From positions 62,001 to 126,000 of the forward strand of contig NZ_JAHXRI010000001.1 of assembly GCF_019923725.1 (NCBI RefSeq): DNA of 64,000 nucleotides, in the 5' to 3' direction. Below are positions 1 through 9,255 of the stretch, in pieces (positions within the stretch are counted from its first letter, which is position 1; every line of letters begins with the position of its first letter). Made by a program: the position numbers and the translations under genes. The notes under the pieces were generated by a model, which saw only the letters and a list, made by a program, of their open reading frames with translations, was not told the origin of the DNA and searched no databases. Source of the stretch: Zwartia hollandica (GTDB taxonomy: Bacteria > Pseudomonadota > Gammaproteobacteria > Burkholderiales > Burkholderiaceae_B).

Positions 1-120
1 GACACTCAGGGCATCACGCCTGCCGTCGATCCGAGTCCAGCGGCCTTCGCGAGAGTGCATCAGGCGGATATAAAAAAATGGGCCGAGATCGTAAAAGCCT
101 CTGGCGCAAAGGTTGATTGA
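1..120 (+). CDS. Bug/TctC-family tripartite tricarboxylate transporter receptor, C-terminal fragment
   Basis: The reading frame is open from base 1 and ends at TGA 118-120, giving 39 residues of the C-terminus of a periplasmic solute-binding protein. The tail (a TPAVDPSPAAFARV-like stretch followed by IKKWAEIVKASGAKVD) is typical of the Bug family, in which the last helix reads roughly K-W-x-x-V-x-x-S-G-A. The family captures carboxylates in the periplasm for TctAB-type permeases; the ligand cannot be told from this piece. It lies 43 bases upstream of the preferred start of the efflux operon on the same strand, so it may be cotranscribed with it. The N-terminus is outside the window. Confidence 0.8.
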   Translation, partial: DTQGITPAVDPSPAAFARVHQADIKKWAEIVKASGAKVD

Positions 121-163
121 GCTAATTTTGCATCTAAAAAAGTTAACCTATTTATCTAAAATA

Positions 164-1750
164 ATGTCGTATTCCATTGAAAAAAAAGGTAAATTTCTAT
201 TTACCTTTTTAGGGATGGGAATGTTGACGCTGTCGGGTTGCATGGTGGGTCCGGACTACGCACGACCGGACGCAAAGGTGCAGACACAGTTCAGCCAACC
301 TACCAAGTCTGAGTTTACTGAAGAGATTCCGACGCACCCCGGAACACTGTTAAATCCCGTGCAATGGTGGATGGGCTTCAATGACCCCACCTTATCCACT
401 CTCTTAGCGCGAGCAGCAAAGGATAACTTATCCCTGCAAAATGCCGCGCTTAGGATTTATCAGGCGCGTGCGTCGCTAGGCGTGGCCGATGCCACTTTGC
501 TTCCGACAGTTGGTCTTGGCGGCAGTGGGGCGCGTACAAATCAACCCTCAGCCTTGACTCAAGCGACAGGGGCCTCTCCCTACTCAAATTCGCAAAGTTT
601 GATTGTGCAAGCGAATTGGGAGATTGATTTTTGGGGTAAGTATCGTCGAGGCATAGAGAGCGCAACGTCTTCGCTTATTGCAACGGCGGCTGCTTTTTAT
701 GCCGCGGACGCCTCTCTGGCCTCTGAGGTGGCAAATACTTATATCAGCATACGCAATTACGAAGCACTCAAAGTTGTTGCAACAACCAACTTAGCGCTAC
801 AGGCCGAAAGCTTGCGTATCGCGCAGTCGCGGTATAGAAACGGCGCGACGTCCCTGCTCGATCTAAGTCAGGCTCAGTCACAGTACGAACAGACCAAGGC
901 AGATATTCCAGCCATCATTGCTTCGCTGAAAAAGTCTCAATATGCAATGAGCTTGTTGTTAGGAGAGTTACCGAACTATTACGAGTTGAATTTCGGAAAC
1001 ACGAAAGGGACGATCAAGCCCCCCCGCGCCTTAGAGGTCGGTATCCCGAAAGACTTGTTGCGGCGTCGTCCTGATGTGCTGCAGGCCGAGTATGCAGCGG
1101 CAGCACAGTCAGCGCTGATCGGTGTGAATGTGGCAGCCCTTTATCCAAGTTTTTCCTTGAGTGGTTACTTCGGATTTCAGAACGCCACCTTTAACAATTC
1201 CACGCAGACGAGTTTGTTTTCCTGGGATAACCGAAATACCTCGATTTCTGGCAGCTTTATGTTTCCACTCTTTTATCGCGGCGCGATCATTGATCAAATC
1301 CGTGTGCAAGACGCCGTCTTTCAGCAAAGTGTGCTGACCTATCAGAATCAGGTTTTGCTGGCGCAGAAGGAAGTGGAGGACGCGTTGATCTCTATATCGA
1401 CGACCCGCAGCTCAGCAGAGGATCTTAAGAAGTCTGTGACTGCTGCACAGCAGGCCGCATCGCTCGCGCTTGATCGGTACAAGGCCGGCCAGAACGACTA
1501 CAACACAGTAATCATCGCGCAGCAACAGTTACTGGCCGTACAGAACAGCTTGGTGCAGACAACCACGAATAATTTGCTGGGCTATGTTGCTGCGTTTAAG
1601 GCCCTAGGGGGCGGGTGGTCAGGCAATATGTCCATGCCGCAATTACCAGAACAAATGGTTCAGACGATGCGTGAGCGCAGTGATTGGGGCACTGCGCTCA
1701 ACGACCCATCTGACTTGAGACTAGTGAAGTCTAGCGAGACGATCAAATGA
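164..1750 (+). CDS. RND efflux outer membrane lipoprotein, NodT/OprM family
   Basis: Outer membrane channel of a tripartite RND efflux pump. The 528-residue product starts with a basic N-terminus, a hydrophobic stretch and the lipobox LSGC (Cys26), followed by MVGPDY, which is typical of OprM/NodT proteins (VGPDYxxP). Two TolC-type repeats follow; RRRPDVLQAE near the middle and DRYKAGQNDY near the end are family signatures. A TTG at 113 in the same frame would add 17 residues before the signal sequence; ATG164 gives a normal lipoprotein signal and is preferred, although its ribosome-binding site is weak. The stop overlaps the next start by four bases (ATGA, 1747-1750), so translation is probably coupled. 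Length and order (channel, adaptor, pump) fit a single operon. Confidence 0.93.
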   Translation: MSYSIEKKGKFLFTFLGMGMLTLSGCMVGPDYARPDAKVQTQFSQPTKSEFTEEIPTHPGTLLNPVQWWMGFNDPTLSTLLARAAKDNLSLQNAALRIYQARASLGVADATLLPTVGLGGSGARTNQPSALTQATGASPYSNSQSLIVQANWEIDFWGKYRRGIESATSSLIATAAAFYAADASLASEVANTYISIRNYEALKVVATTNLALQAESLRIAQSRYRNGATSLLDLSQAQSQYEQTKADIPAIIASLKKSQYAMSLLLGELPNYYELNFGNTKGTIKPPRALEVGIPKDLLRRRPDVLQAEYAAAAQSALIGVNVAALYPSFSLSGYFGFQNATFNNSTQTSLFSWDNRNTSISGSFMFPLFYRGAIIDQIRVQDAVFQQSVLTYQNQVLLAQKEVEDALISISTTRSSAEDLKKSVTAAQQAASLALDRYKAGQNDYNTVIIAQQQLLAVQNSLVQTTTNNLLGYVAAFKALGGGWSGNMSMPQLPEQMVQTMRERSDWGTALNDPSDLRLVKSSETIK

Positions 1751-2871
1751 AGATGACGATGACCAGAAAACTCCATGCTGCAGTACTTGGTTGCGGGGCA
1801 ATGCTCGCGTGTCTTTTTTTGGTGGGTTGTAAACCCCCCGCGCAAGCCCCAGTGACGGCGCCCGCGAAGGTCACGGTTGCAAAGCCCGTGCAGCAAAGCG
1901 TTCGAAGTTATGAGGTGTTTGATGGAAACGTATCTGCGTTACTTTCTGTGGACTTGGTTGCCAGAGTGCCAGGCTATTTAACCAAGATTGAATTCGCGGA
2001 TGGTGCCTACGTCAAAAAGGATCAGTTGCTCTTTGTCATTGAGCAGGATCAGTACATACAGCAAGTGAATTTAACGAAAGCCGTTTTTGCAGAGGCTAAG
2101 ATTGAAATCGATCGTCAGAAGGCGCTTTTGAAAGATAACGCGACCTCCCAAGCCTCTGTCGATAAAGCCAACTCCGCCTATTTGCAGGCTGAGGCGAACT
2201 TTAAACTGGCGCAATTGAACCTTGGATACACGGAAGTACGCGCACCCTTTGATGGTTTGATGGGTCGCCATTTGATCGATATTGGTAACTATCTTGGCTC
2301 GAGCCCCCAAGGCGTCAAGCTTGCGACAATCCAGAAGATAAATCCAATCTATGTCTATTTCTCTATTAACGAGCGCGATTTGCTCAAGTTCACGAGTTCC
2401 GTTGGGACCGCGGATCAGCGCAAGTCCATGATCAATAAATTACCAGTCTCGGTGGCGCTACAAGGGGAGCAGGGATACCCGCATTCTGGTGTGCTTGATT
2501 TCGCGGCGAATTTGCTCAATACCTCAACTGGATCATTGCAGCTGCGCGCGGAACTTCCAAATACGCAGGTAAAGTTATTGCCGGGCCTATATGCCAAAGT
2601 GAAAGCGGACTACGGCGATCCCCGGGACGCAATACTTATTCCCAATGCGACGATACAGACTGATCAGCAAGGTGACTATGTTTTTGTGGTCGATGAAGCA
2701 AACAAGGCACAGCGACGCAACGTCAAACGTGGTCAACGATTTAGTCATTTGATCGAAGTAACGAGTGGCTTGACTGCCGGCGACACGATCATTGTCAACG
2801 GCTTTATAAATGTCAAGCCTGGGCAAGTCGTTTCGGCAGAGACGACGACGCTGCAGCCACATTCTCGCTAG
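1747..2871 (+). CDS. RND efflux periplasmic adaptor (membrane fusion) subunit, MexA/AcrA type
   Basis: 374 residues. A lipoprotein signal ends in LVGC (Cys28), so the protein is probably anchored in the inner membrane and bridges pump and outer membrane channel. The order of elements fits AcrA/MexA: a lipoyl half-motif (VSALLSVDLVARVPGYL, then FADGAYVKKDQLLF), an alpha-helical hairpin around residues 95-155, the second lipoyl half (YTEVRAPFDGLMGR), a beta-barrel domain and a membrane-proximal domain ending with GLTAGDTIIVNGF. It overlaps the channel gene by ATGA and is followed after 21 bases by the pump gene. Substrate range cannot be inferred from the sequence. No local regulator gene (TetR or MarR) is visible in the window. 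Confidence 0.94.
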   Translation: MKMTMTRKLHAAVLGCGAMLACLFLVGCKPPAQAPVTAPAKVTVAKPVQQSVRSYEVFDGNVSALLSVDLVARVPGYLTKIEFADGAYVKKDQLLFVIEQDQYIQQVNLTKAVFAEAKIEIDRQKALLKDNATSQASVDKANSAYLQAEANFKLAQLNLGYTEVRAPFDGLMGRHLIDIGNYLGSSPQGVKLATIQKINPIYVYFSINERDLLKFTSSVGTADQRKSMINKLPVSVALQGEQGYPHSGVLDFAANLLNTSTGSLQLRAELPNTQVKLLPGLYAKVKADYGDPRDAILIPNATIQTDQQGDYVFVVDEANKAQRRNVKRGQRFSHLIEVTSGLTAGDTIIVNGFINVKPGQVVSAETTTLQPHSR

Positions 2872-2892
2872 TGCGATCAGACTGGATTTTTC

Positions 2893-5800
2893 ATGCTTTC
2901 TAAATTTTTCATCGAGCGCCCCGTACTCGGTAACGTAATCGCTCTGATCACGATGCTGATTGGCGCAGTATCGATATTTTCTTTGCCGATTGCGCAATAC
3001 CCGCCGATGACGCCACCGACGGTTCAAGTCACAACCATGTGGCCCGGTGCGAGTGCATCGCTGGTGCAACGCTTAGTCGCGAGCAATATCGAAAATCAGG
3101 TAAACGGTGTAGAGAATATGCTCTACATGCAGTCGGACTCGACTAACGACGGTCGCTACACGCTGACGGTGACCTTTCAGGTGGGCACTGATCCAAACAT
3201 GGCGCAGGTGACGGTACAGAACCGCGTGGCGATCGCGTTGGCTGCACTTCCTGCTGCGGTTCAAAAGCAGGGTGTAACCACTAAGGTGCAATCTACTGCA
3301 ATCTTGCAGTTTGTAACTTTGACCTCCAGCAATCCTGAACATGACGCGTTGTTCCTTAGTAACTTTGCAAACCTCCAGCTGCAGAATCGTTTGGCACGTA
3401 TTCCGGGGGTGGCGGCAGCGAACGTCTTTGGGGTGGGCAACTACAGTATGCGCATTTGGTTAGATCCTGCCCAACTGGCGATGCGGGGTCTTTCACCTAC
3501 TGATGTGTCGACGGCGATTAGTCGCCAAAACGTCATGCTTGCAGCGGGACAAGTAGGTGCCCCTCCTGTCCCGATGGGTCAGGATTTTCAACTAACGCTC
3601 AATGTCACTAGTGCGCTAGATACACCCGAGCAGTTTGAACAAATTTTGCTTAAAGTGAACGAACAGGGCGAGACCACGCGCCTGCGGGATGTTGCGCGTG
3701 TAGAAATGGGAAGTCAGAACTATAGTCAGTTTTTTCGCTTAGACGAAAAGCCTGCTGGAGGAATCGCAATCTATCAGCAGCCGTCTGCGAATGCGATCGA
3801 TGTCTCCAAGGCTGTTAGAGCTGAGCTAGAAAGGGTATCGAAGACTTTTCCAAAAGAAATCAAGTGGGAGATTCCGTTTGACACAACCATGTTTGTGTCT
3901 GCTTCCATTACTGAGGTTTATCACACGCTTTTCGAAGCGGGGATTCTCGTCCTGTTAGTGATTATGCTTTTCTTGCAAGACTGGCGTGCCACGCTTGTAC
4001 CAGCGACAACCGTACCTGTGACGATTATCGGTGCATTTGCCTGCATGGCAGCAATGGGCTTCTCGATTAATTTGTTGACGCTTTTTGCAATTGTTCTATG
4101 TATCGGTATTGTGGTGGACGATGCGATCGTTGTGGTTGAGGGCGTTGCCAAAAAGGTGGAACATGGACAGACCCCTCGACAGGGGGCGATCAATGCCATG
4201 AATGAGCTCTTAGGTCCGATTATTGGTATCACGCTTGTATTGATGGCGGTGTTTTTGCCGGCATCTTTTATCGCAGGTATTACGGGCCAGATGTACCGTC
4301 AGTTTGCACTTGTGATTGCTGCCACGGCGCTGATCAGCGGAATCAACGCGGTGACGCTCAAGCCGACTCAAGCCGCTCAGTTCATCACTCCCAAGGCACC
4401 GAACGCCAAGAAGAACTGGTTCTTCAGTAAGTTTGACTATTATTTCGAAAAGATATCGAGCTGGTATGCCGGTTTGATGCATGTGCTGATGGCGCATCGC
4501 AAGACGACCTCTGTGGTCGGGGGGCTCCTGATTATCGGGGCAATTATTGGCTTGATTCGCCTGCCGACTGGCTTCATTCCCAACGAGGATCAAGGGTATC
4601 TAATCGTATCTGTTCAGTTGCCAGATGCTTCTGCGCTCGAGCGGACACAGTCTGGTATGGCCATGGTGGTTAAACAGCTTGAAAAGGTTCCAGGTGTGGA
4701 TCGGGTTGTATCGATCGGCGGAGTCAATGCCTTGAGCAATAACAGCTCCCAGTCCAACACCGGTGTGATGTATGTCATTTTGAAGTCGTGGGAGGAGCGA
4801 GGCAAGGTCAAGGGACAGGACTTAAAGTCTATTTACATTGGGATGACGCAGGCGATAAAGGCGGTGCAGGAAGTGACGGCACAGGTATTGTTGCCGCCGG
4901 CAATTCCTGGTTTGGGTCTGTCTGGCGGCTTCCAGATGCAGCTACTGCTGACAGACGGTAGCAATAATTTCAAAACGCTTGAAGCAGCAACGGAGCAGTT
5001 TCTTGAGGCTGCCCGCAAGCTGCCTGAAATCCAGGGAATCTTTACTCCGTTTCGCAACAACGTTCCTCAGCTTAAATTGACATTTAATGCAACGCGAGCA
5101 GAGACACTTGGCGTATCACTAGGTGATGCTTACGATGCGCTTCAGGCCTCCGTTGGTTCTACCTATGTCAATCAATTCTTTAAGTTCGGACAGACGTATC
5201 AGGTGTTTTTGCAAGCTGATGGAAAAAGCCGCATGACTGCGGATCAGATTAGCCGCATCTATGTCAAAAACAAGTCCGGCAACATGGTTCCTCTAGGTTC
5301 CTTTATCGATATTATCGAAACAACCGGCCCCGCGATTGCATCCCAATACAACATCTACCCGACTGCGGCGGTGCTCGGTGCGGCAGCGGCAGGCTATAGC
5401 TCAGGCCAAGTGATTTCGGCGCTCGAGCAACTCGCGGCAGTCAACTTGCCTGAGTCCGTGACATACCGCTGGACGGCAATGTCCTACCAAGAGAAGTTGG
5501 TGGGCAACACGGTGGCGCTGGTATTTGCGCTATCCATCTTACTTGTCTACCTCGTTTTAGCCGGTCAATATGAGTCTTGGTCTGCTCCAATATCCGTCAT
5601 TCTTGCTGTACCACTAGCCTTGGTTGGTACGGTAATCGCACTCTTCGCGACTGGTCTGCCGAACAATATTTATGTCCAGATCGGGCTGGTGTTAATGATT
5701 GCCCTGGCCTCCAAGAATGCGATTTTGATTGTCGAGGTTGCGCTGGAAGAGTGTAAAAAAGGTTTGTCCCCCATGGATGCCGCACTCAAAGCCTCTCACG

Positions 5801-6060
5801 AGCGGTTCCGACCGATTGTCATGACCTCGATCGCTTTCATTCTCGGTGTCGTGCCATTGCTGACCGCGTCGGGCGCTGGTGCTGCGGCGAGGGTCTCGAT
5901 CGGCATCACCGTGTTCAGCGGCATGATCGCTTCGACGTGTTTAGCGGTGGCGCTGGTTCCAGTATTTTTTGTTCAAATTCAAAATATGACACTGAAGCGC
6001 CAGTCTAAGCGCGAGCAACAGGCGCTATCGGAGTCAGTGACAGAGCAGCCAAAGGAGTAA
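2893..6060 (+). CDS. RND multidrug efflux inner membrane transporter, HAE1 (MexB/AcrB) family
   Basis: Proton-driven inner membrane pump of 1055 residues, the usual size for AcrB/MexB. It starts MLSKFFIERPVLGNVIAL, a standard HAE1 N-terminus. TM4 contains GIVVDDAIVVVE (about residues 404-415) with the paired aspartates of the proton relay. Large periplasmic porter domains follow TM1 and TM7, and the second half has a matching TM bundle (GLVLMIALASKNAILIVE; ERFRPIVMTSIAFILGVVPL). The C-terminus is short, charged and cytoplasmic. The next gene starts three bases after the stop and its AGGAG ribosome-binding site lies in the last codons of this gene, so the dehydrogenase is probably part of the same transcript. 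Confidence 0.96.
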   Translation: MLSKFFIERPVLGNVIALITMLIGAVSIFSLPIAQYPPMTPPTVQVTTMWPGASASLVQRLVASNIENQVNGVENMLYMQSDSTNDGRYTLTVTFQVGTDPNMAQVTVQNRVAIALAALPAAVQKQGVTTKVQSTAILQFVTLTSSNPEHDALFLSNFANLQLQNRLARIPGVAAANVFGVGNYSMRIWLDPAQLAMRGLSPTDVSTAISRQNVMLAAGQVGAPPVPMGQDFQLTLNVTSALDTPEQFEQILLKVNEQGETTRLRDVARVEMGSQNYSQFFRLDEKPAGGIAIYQQPSANAIDVSKAVRAELERVSKTFPKEIKWEIPFDTTMFVSASITEVYHTLFEAGILVLLVIMLFLQDWRATLVPATTVPVTIIGAFACMAAMGFSINLLTLFAIVLCIGIVVDDAIVVVEGVAKKVEHGQTPRQGAINAMNELLGPIIGITLVLMAVFLPASFIAGITGQMYRQFALVIAATALISGINAVTLKPTQAAQFITPKAPNAKKNWFFSKFDYYFEKISSWYAGLMHVLMAHRKTTSVVGGLLIIGAIIGLIRLPTGFIPNEDQGYLIVSVQLPDASALERTQSGMAMVVKQLEKVPGVDRVVSIGGVNALSNNSSQSNTGVMYVILKSWEERGKVKGQDLKSIYIGMTQAIKAVQEVTAQVLLPPAIPGLGLSGGFQMQLLLTDGSNNFKTLEAATEQFLEAARKLPEIQGIFTPFRNNVPQLKLTFNATRAETLGVSLGDAYDALQASVGSTYVNQFFKFGQTYQVFLQADGKSRMTADQISRIYVKNKSGNMVPLGSFIDIIETTGPAIASQYNIYPTAAVLGAAAAGYSSGQVISALEQLAAVNLPESVTYRWTAMSYQEKLVGNTVALVFALSILLVYLVLAGQYESWSAPISVILAVPLALVGTVIALFATGLPNNIYVQIGLVLMIALASKNAILIVEVALEECKKGLSPMDAALKASHERFRPIVMTSIAFILGVVPLLTASGAGAAARVSIGITVFSGMIASTCLAVALVPVFFVQIQNMTLKRQSKREQQALSESVTEQPKE

Positions 6061-6063
6061 AGG

Positions 6064-6957
6064 ATGACTAAAGTGATTCAAGCAGGTGACGCGGTGGGCT
6101 TAATCGGGCTAGGTGTCATGGGCCGTGGTGTGGCGTTGAACTTAATAAAGTCTGGTTTCAAGACCTACGGACGAGACGTTAATCCGGAGTCGCTGAAATG
6201 GTTGGAGTCGGTGGGGGGTATAGCTGCGAAGGATCCCCAAGAGCTCGCCGCACATTGCAAGGTTGTGGTGAGTTTTGTAGTGAATGACAAACAAACTGAG
6301 GATGTTTTGTTTGGTAAAGACGGGTTGGCCTCGCTGCTCGCCCCAGACTCAGTCTTTATTGCATGCAGTACCATGCCGCCCAAGTATGTTCATGATCTCG
6401 CTGCACGGTTGGCTCAGAAAAAAATTCACCTGGTGGATGCGCCAGTCAGTGGCGGTCAAGCGGGTGCACTCAAGGGATCGCTAACAGTCATGCTGGCGGG
6501 CGATCCTGTTATCTGTGAGCGTGTTCATCCCGTTCTCACCAGTTTTGGCGGAAAGATCTTTCCTCTTGGTGCTGAGCACGGTAAGGGGAGTCAGATGAAG
6601 GTGATCAATCAGCTGTTGTGCGGTGTGCATATCGCTGCCGCCGCCGAGGCTCTTTCGATGGCACAGCAGAGTGGCTTGCCTTTGGATGTGTCGCTCGAGA
6701 TCTTAAAGAGTGGCGCGGCGTCTAGCTGGATGCTCGGTGATCGTGGCCCGCGCATGGTGACACAAGATTTTGATACCGTGACTTCAGCAGTGGATATCTT
6801 TGTTAAAGATATGAGTTTGGTGCTTGATAGCGCACGTGAAGGTAAGTTTCCTGCATCGATGGCGCACGCTGCGTACTTGCAATTCATCAAGGCCAGTGGG
6901 GATGGACTAGGCAAGTTAGACGATGCCGCTGTCATGCGTAACTACAATAAAAAATAA
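6064..6957 (+). CDS. NAD(P)-dependent 3-hydroxyisobutyrate dehydrogenase-family oxidoreductase
   Basis: 297 residues of the beta-hydroxyacid dehydrogenase family (HIBADH, tartronate semialdehyde reductase, threonate dehydrogenase). Visible signatures are the N-terminal Rossmann motif GLIGLGVMGRGVALNL (about residues 13-28), the substrate loop DAPVSGGQAGA (about 125-135), and the catalytic-lysine helix GKGSQMKVINQLL with Lys near residue 179. The family oxidises or reduces small 3-hydroxy acids; the exact substrate is unknown. Of named members, threonate-type dehydrogenases are the kind often found near class II aldolases, but no threonate kinase partner is seen here. Translation starts from a good AGGAG. 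Its place directly behind the efflux pump is unusual. Confidence 0.88.
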   Translation: MTKVIQAGDAVGLIGLGVMGRGVALNLIKSGFKTYGRDVNPESLKWLESVGGIAAKDPQELAAHCKVVVSFVVNDKQTEDVLFGKDGLASLLAPDSVFIACSTMPPKYVHDLAARLAQKKIHLVDAPVSGGQAGALKGSLTVMLAGDPVICERVHPVLTSFGGKIFPLGAEHGKGSQMKVINQLLCGVHIAAAAEALSMAQQSGLPLDVSLEILKSGAASSWMLGDRGPRMVTQDFDTVTSAVDIFVKDMSLVLDSAREGKFPASMAHAAYLQFIKASGDGLGKLDDAAVMRNYNKK

Positions 6958-6981
6958 TCAGAGCTCAAGGATAAGTAAATC

Positions 6982-7506
6982 ATGGCAAGAATACCGTATG
7001 CAGACTTGAATAATCCTGAAGCCAAGCCGCTGGTTGAGCGCATCGTCGCAGAGCGTGGCGGAGTACTACACCTATACCAGATGCTTCTTCACAGCCCGCC
7101 CGTGGCAAGTGGCTGGTTGAACTATCTTACGGCGATTCGTCAGCAAAGCACGCTGAGTGGCGCGCTGCGCGAATTAGTAATCATGCGTATCGCTATATTA
7201 AACGGCGCACCCTACGAGGCCGAACAGCACGCACCGATTGCCTTGAAAGAAGGCGTGACGCAAGCGCAGCTCAACGATCTCGCATCCTGGCAAGAATCTG
7301 TTTTGTTTGATGCGACACAGCGTGCTGTGCTGGCTTATACAGACGCTATGACACGCGACATACATGTGTCACCAGAAATTTTTTCTGGTGTGAAGGCGGT
7401 ACTCAGTGATCGCCTACTTGTTGAATTGACGGCGACCGTTGGTGCCTACAACATGGTTTCACGCTTTCTCGAGGCCTTGCAAATTCATTCTCACGATCCA
7501 CGTTAG
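6982..7506 (+). CDS. Carboxymuconolactone decarboxylase family protein
   Basis: 174 residues of the CMD/AhpD-like all-helical fold. The core motif is visible as ELVIMRIAILNGAPYEAEQH (about residues 62-81), in which the Tyr-Glu-x-x-x-His pattern is the usual CMD signature; the CxxC pair of peroxidase-type AhpD proteins is absent, so a peroxidase role is unlikely. Members of this branch are often of unknown function and occur in gene sets for aromatic or carboxylate breakdown. The gene follows the dehydrogenase by 24 bases with an AAGGAT ribosome-binding site. Its TAG shares bases with the stop codon of the convergent phosphopantetheinyl transferase gene (TTAG, 7503-7506). Confidence 0.85.
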   Translation: MARIPYADLNNPEAKPLVERIVAERGGVLHLYQMLLHSPPVASGWLNYLTAIRQQSTLSGALRELVIMRIAILNGAPYEAEQHAPIALKEGVTQAQLNDLASWQESVLFDATQRAVLAYTDAMTRDIHVSPEIFSGVKAVLSDRLLVELTATVGAYNMVSRFLEALQIHSHDPR

Positions 7507-8258
7507 CGTTGCTGGTAGAGCCAGTCTGCGTGCTTCAGTTCGGGCTCGATGTGTGACCCCGGGGCCGACTCTACGCATAGAGCGATTAGATGCTCCGCTT
7601 TAATGCGCGCTTGCCAGATGGCCCAGTTTTTTTTACCTAGGTCTGGGTCATCCACACGAATCAGCGCGGGTGGCTGTGTGGCTGTTCCTGGCCTAAAGGC
7701 AAAGGACTCCAGTGGGCACGACAGTCCCATCCCTATTGCTTTGATGTATGACTCTTTGAGTGTCCAATACTCAAGAAAGCGCGCGCTTTTTTGATGTTCG
7801 GGCTGAGCAATGAAGTCAAGCACCTCTTCAGGCGCAAAAAATCTTTCTGCTATGTCTGCGTTGGTCTCTTGACGTCCAAGATACTCAACGTCAACACCAA
7901 GATCGCGACTGAAGGCTAGGGCAAGGACAGCCAGTCCTTGGGTGTGTGAGAGATTGAAACGTAGGTCTATCTGAGTAGGCAGATTTACGATGTGAGGTTT
8001 GCCATATTCGTTCACTGCAAACTGCCATTGCGCTGGCGCACGGTCTGCCAATAAGCTTAAGGCACCTCGCATTAAGGCGTGGCTCACCAAGTACGTGTGG
8101 CGATGCCTATCAAAACGAAACCGATCATGAACAGCGCGCTCTTGTGGTGAAAGCCAAGAGAGGAACTCAGCACATCGCTCTGGATCAGAAACCGATTCGG
8201 GCGCAATGTACCAGATCAGGACCCCTTCGAAGGGGGTTGTCAAAGGTTCTTGGTGCAA
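7503..8258 (-). CDS. 4'-phosphopantetheinyl transferase, Sfp type
   Basis: Transfers phosphopantetheine from CoA to a serine of carrier proteins. Key motifs are visible: FNLSHTQGLAVLA, the Mg-binding GVDVEYLG, FFAPEEV, and WTLKESYIKAIGMGL. The start is uncertain. The frame stays open to 8522 inside the upstream receptor gene, but that extension has no family likeness. TTG at 8256-8258, five bases after the receptor stop, gives 251 residues, a normal length for Sfp-type enzymes; TTG at 8241-8243 is an alternative. Neither has a strong ribosome-binding site, so translation may depend on the upstream gene. No polyketide or nonribosomal peptide synthase is in the window, so the carrier may be fatty acid ACP or lie elsewhere. 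Confidence 0.85.
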   Translation of the reverse strand: MHQEPLTTPFEGVLIWYIAPESVSDPERCAEFLSWLSPQERAVHDRFRFDRHRHTYLVSHALMRGALSLLADRAPAQWQFAVNEYGKPHIVNLPTQIDLRFNLSHTQGLAVLALAFSRDLGVDVEYLGRQETNADIAERFFAPEEVLDFIAQPEHQKSARFLEYWTLKESYIKAIGMGLSCPLESFAFRPGTATQPPALIRVDDPDLGKKNWAIWQARIKAEHLIALCVESAPGSHIEPELKHADWLYQQR

Positions 8259-8262
8259 TCGT

Positions 8263-9234
8263 TTAGTCAGCCTTAATGTTGGCTTTGCGTACAAGGTCCT
8301 GATAGGCATTGATCTGCGACTGAATGTACTGCCCAAAGGCCGCTGGGGTTGGGCTGGGTGCCATCTCAATGCCCAGAGCAATAAACCGCTTTTGTATTTC
8401 TTGGGACGTGAGGATTTTACTGATCTCGGCATGAAGCTTGTTAATAATTGCCGGTGGTGTGCCTGCGGGTGCGAAGATGCCATTAAAGGTTGAGTCGTTG
8501 AACCCCTTGAGACCTGATTCATCCAGTGTAGGTACGTCAGGCAAGATTGGGGACCGTGTTTTACTCGTTACACCTAAGGCGACAAGTTTCCCGTCTTTTA
8601 CATATTTGGCAGAGGTGCTGACTTGATCAAACATAAAGGGAATCTGTCCGCCTAATAGATCAACCATTGATTGCGCATTTCCCTTGTAAGGAACATGCAA
8701 ATAAGAGACTTTTGCTGCATCGCTAAAGAGCTCTGCCGCGATGTGACCGGTTGATCCGTTACCAGAGGAGGCATAAGCCATACTGTTTGGCTGTGTCTGC
8801 GCAAGTGCAATGAATTCTTTGAGAGTTCGAACTTTGACTTTTTCGGGGTTCACAACCAAAACCATTGGGATCTGGCAAGTTAAGGTAATTGGTGCGAAGT
8901 CTTTCATCGGGTCATAGCCCGCATTCTTTACAAGAATTGATGCTGTCACAAATGTCGTGGAGTGAGCCAGCAAGGTGTAGCCGTCAGCAGGCGCTTTAGC
9001 GACTAAATTTGTGCCAAGCAAGCTACTGGCGCCTGGACGATTTTCGACGATCACCTGTTGCCCGAGAGCTTTGGATAGTGGCTCAGCAATACTTCTGGCA
9101 ACGATATCGACATTGCCTCCGGCCGCTACAGGAACGATCAGACGAATAGGTCGATTCGGGTAGTTCGCAGCATCTTGTGCGATGCCGCAGAAGGGAAGTA
9201 GACAGAGTGAGACGATGGCGAGGAAACGTTTCAT
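8263..9234 (-). CDS. Bug/TctC-family tripartite tricarboxylate transporter substrate-binding protein
   Basis: Periplasmic receptor of 323 residues from the preferred ATG (MKRFLAIVSL; AAGGA lies six bases upstream, whereas ATG9240 would be only one base from it). A signal peptide ends near GIAQDA. The mature protein begins NYPNRPIRLIVPVAAGGNVD, the Bug hallmark, and continues with VIVENRPGASSLLGTNLVA, YASSGNGSTGHIAAELF and a final HAEISKIL region. It is the second Bug receptor of the nine-gene operon and the seventh or eighth position of that unit. No TctA or TctB membrane components are in the window, so it must use components encoded elsewhere or act as a sensor, as proposed for some Bug proteins. 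Ligand unknown. Confidence 0.93.
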   Translation of the reverse strand: MKRFLAIVSLCLLPFCGIAQDAANYPNRPIRLIVPVAAGGNVDIVARSIAEPLSKALGQQVIVENRPGASSLLGTNLVAKAPADGYTLLAHSTTFVTASILVKNAGYDPMKDFAPITLTCQIPMVLVVNPEKVKVRTLKEFIALAQTQPNSMAYASSGNGSTGHIAAELFSDAAKVSYLHVPYKGNAQSMVDLLGGQIPFMFDQVSTSAKYVKDGKLVALGVTSKTRSPILPDVPTLDESGLKGFNDSTFNGIFAPAGTPPAIINKLHAEISKILTSQEIQKRFIALGIEMAPSPTPAAFGQYIQSQINAYQDLVRKANIKAD

Positions 9235-9255
9235 GGGCATTCCTTCAGCAAAAAA

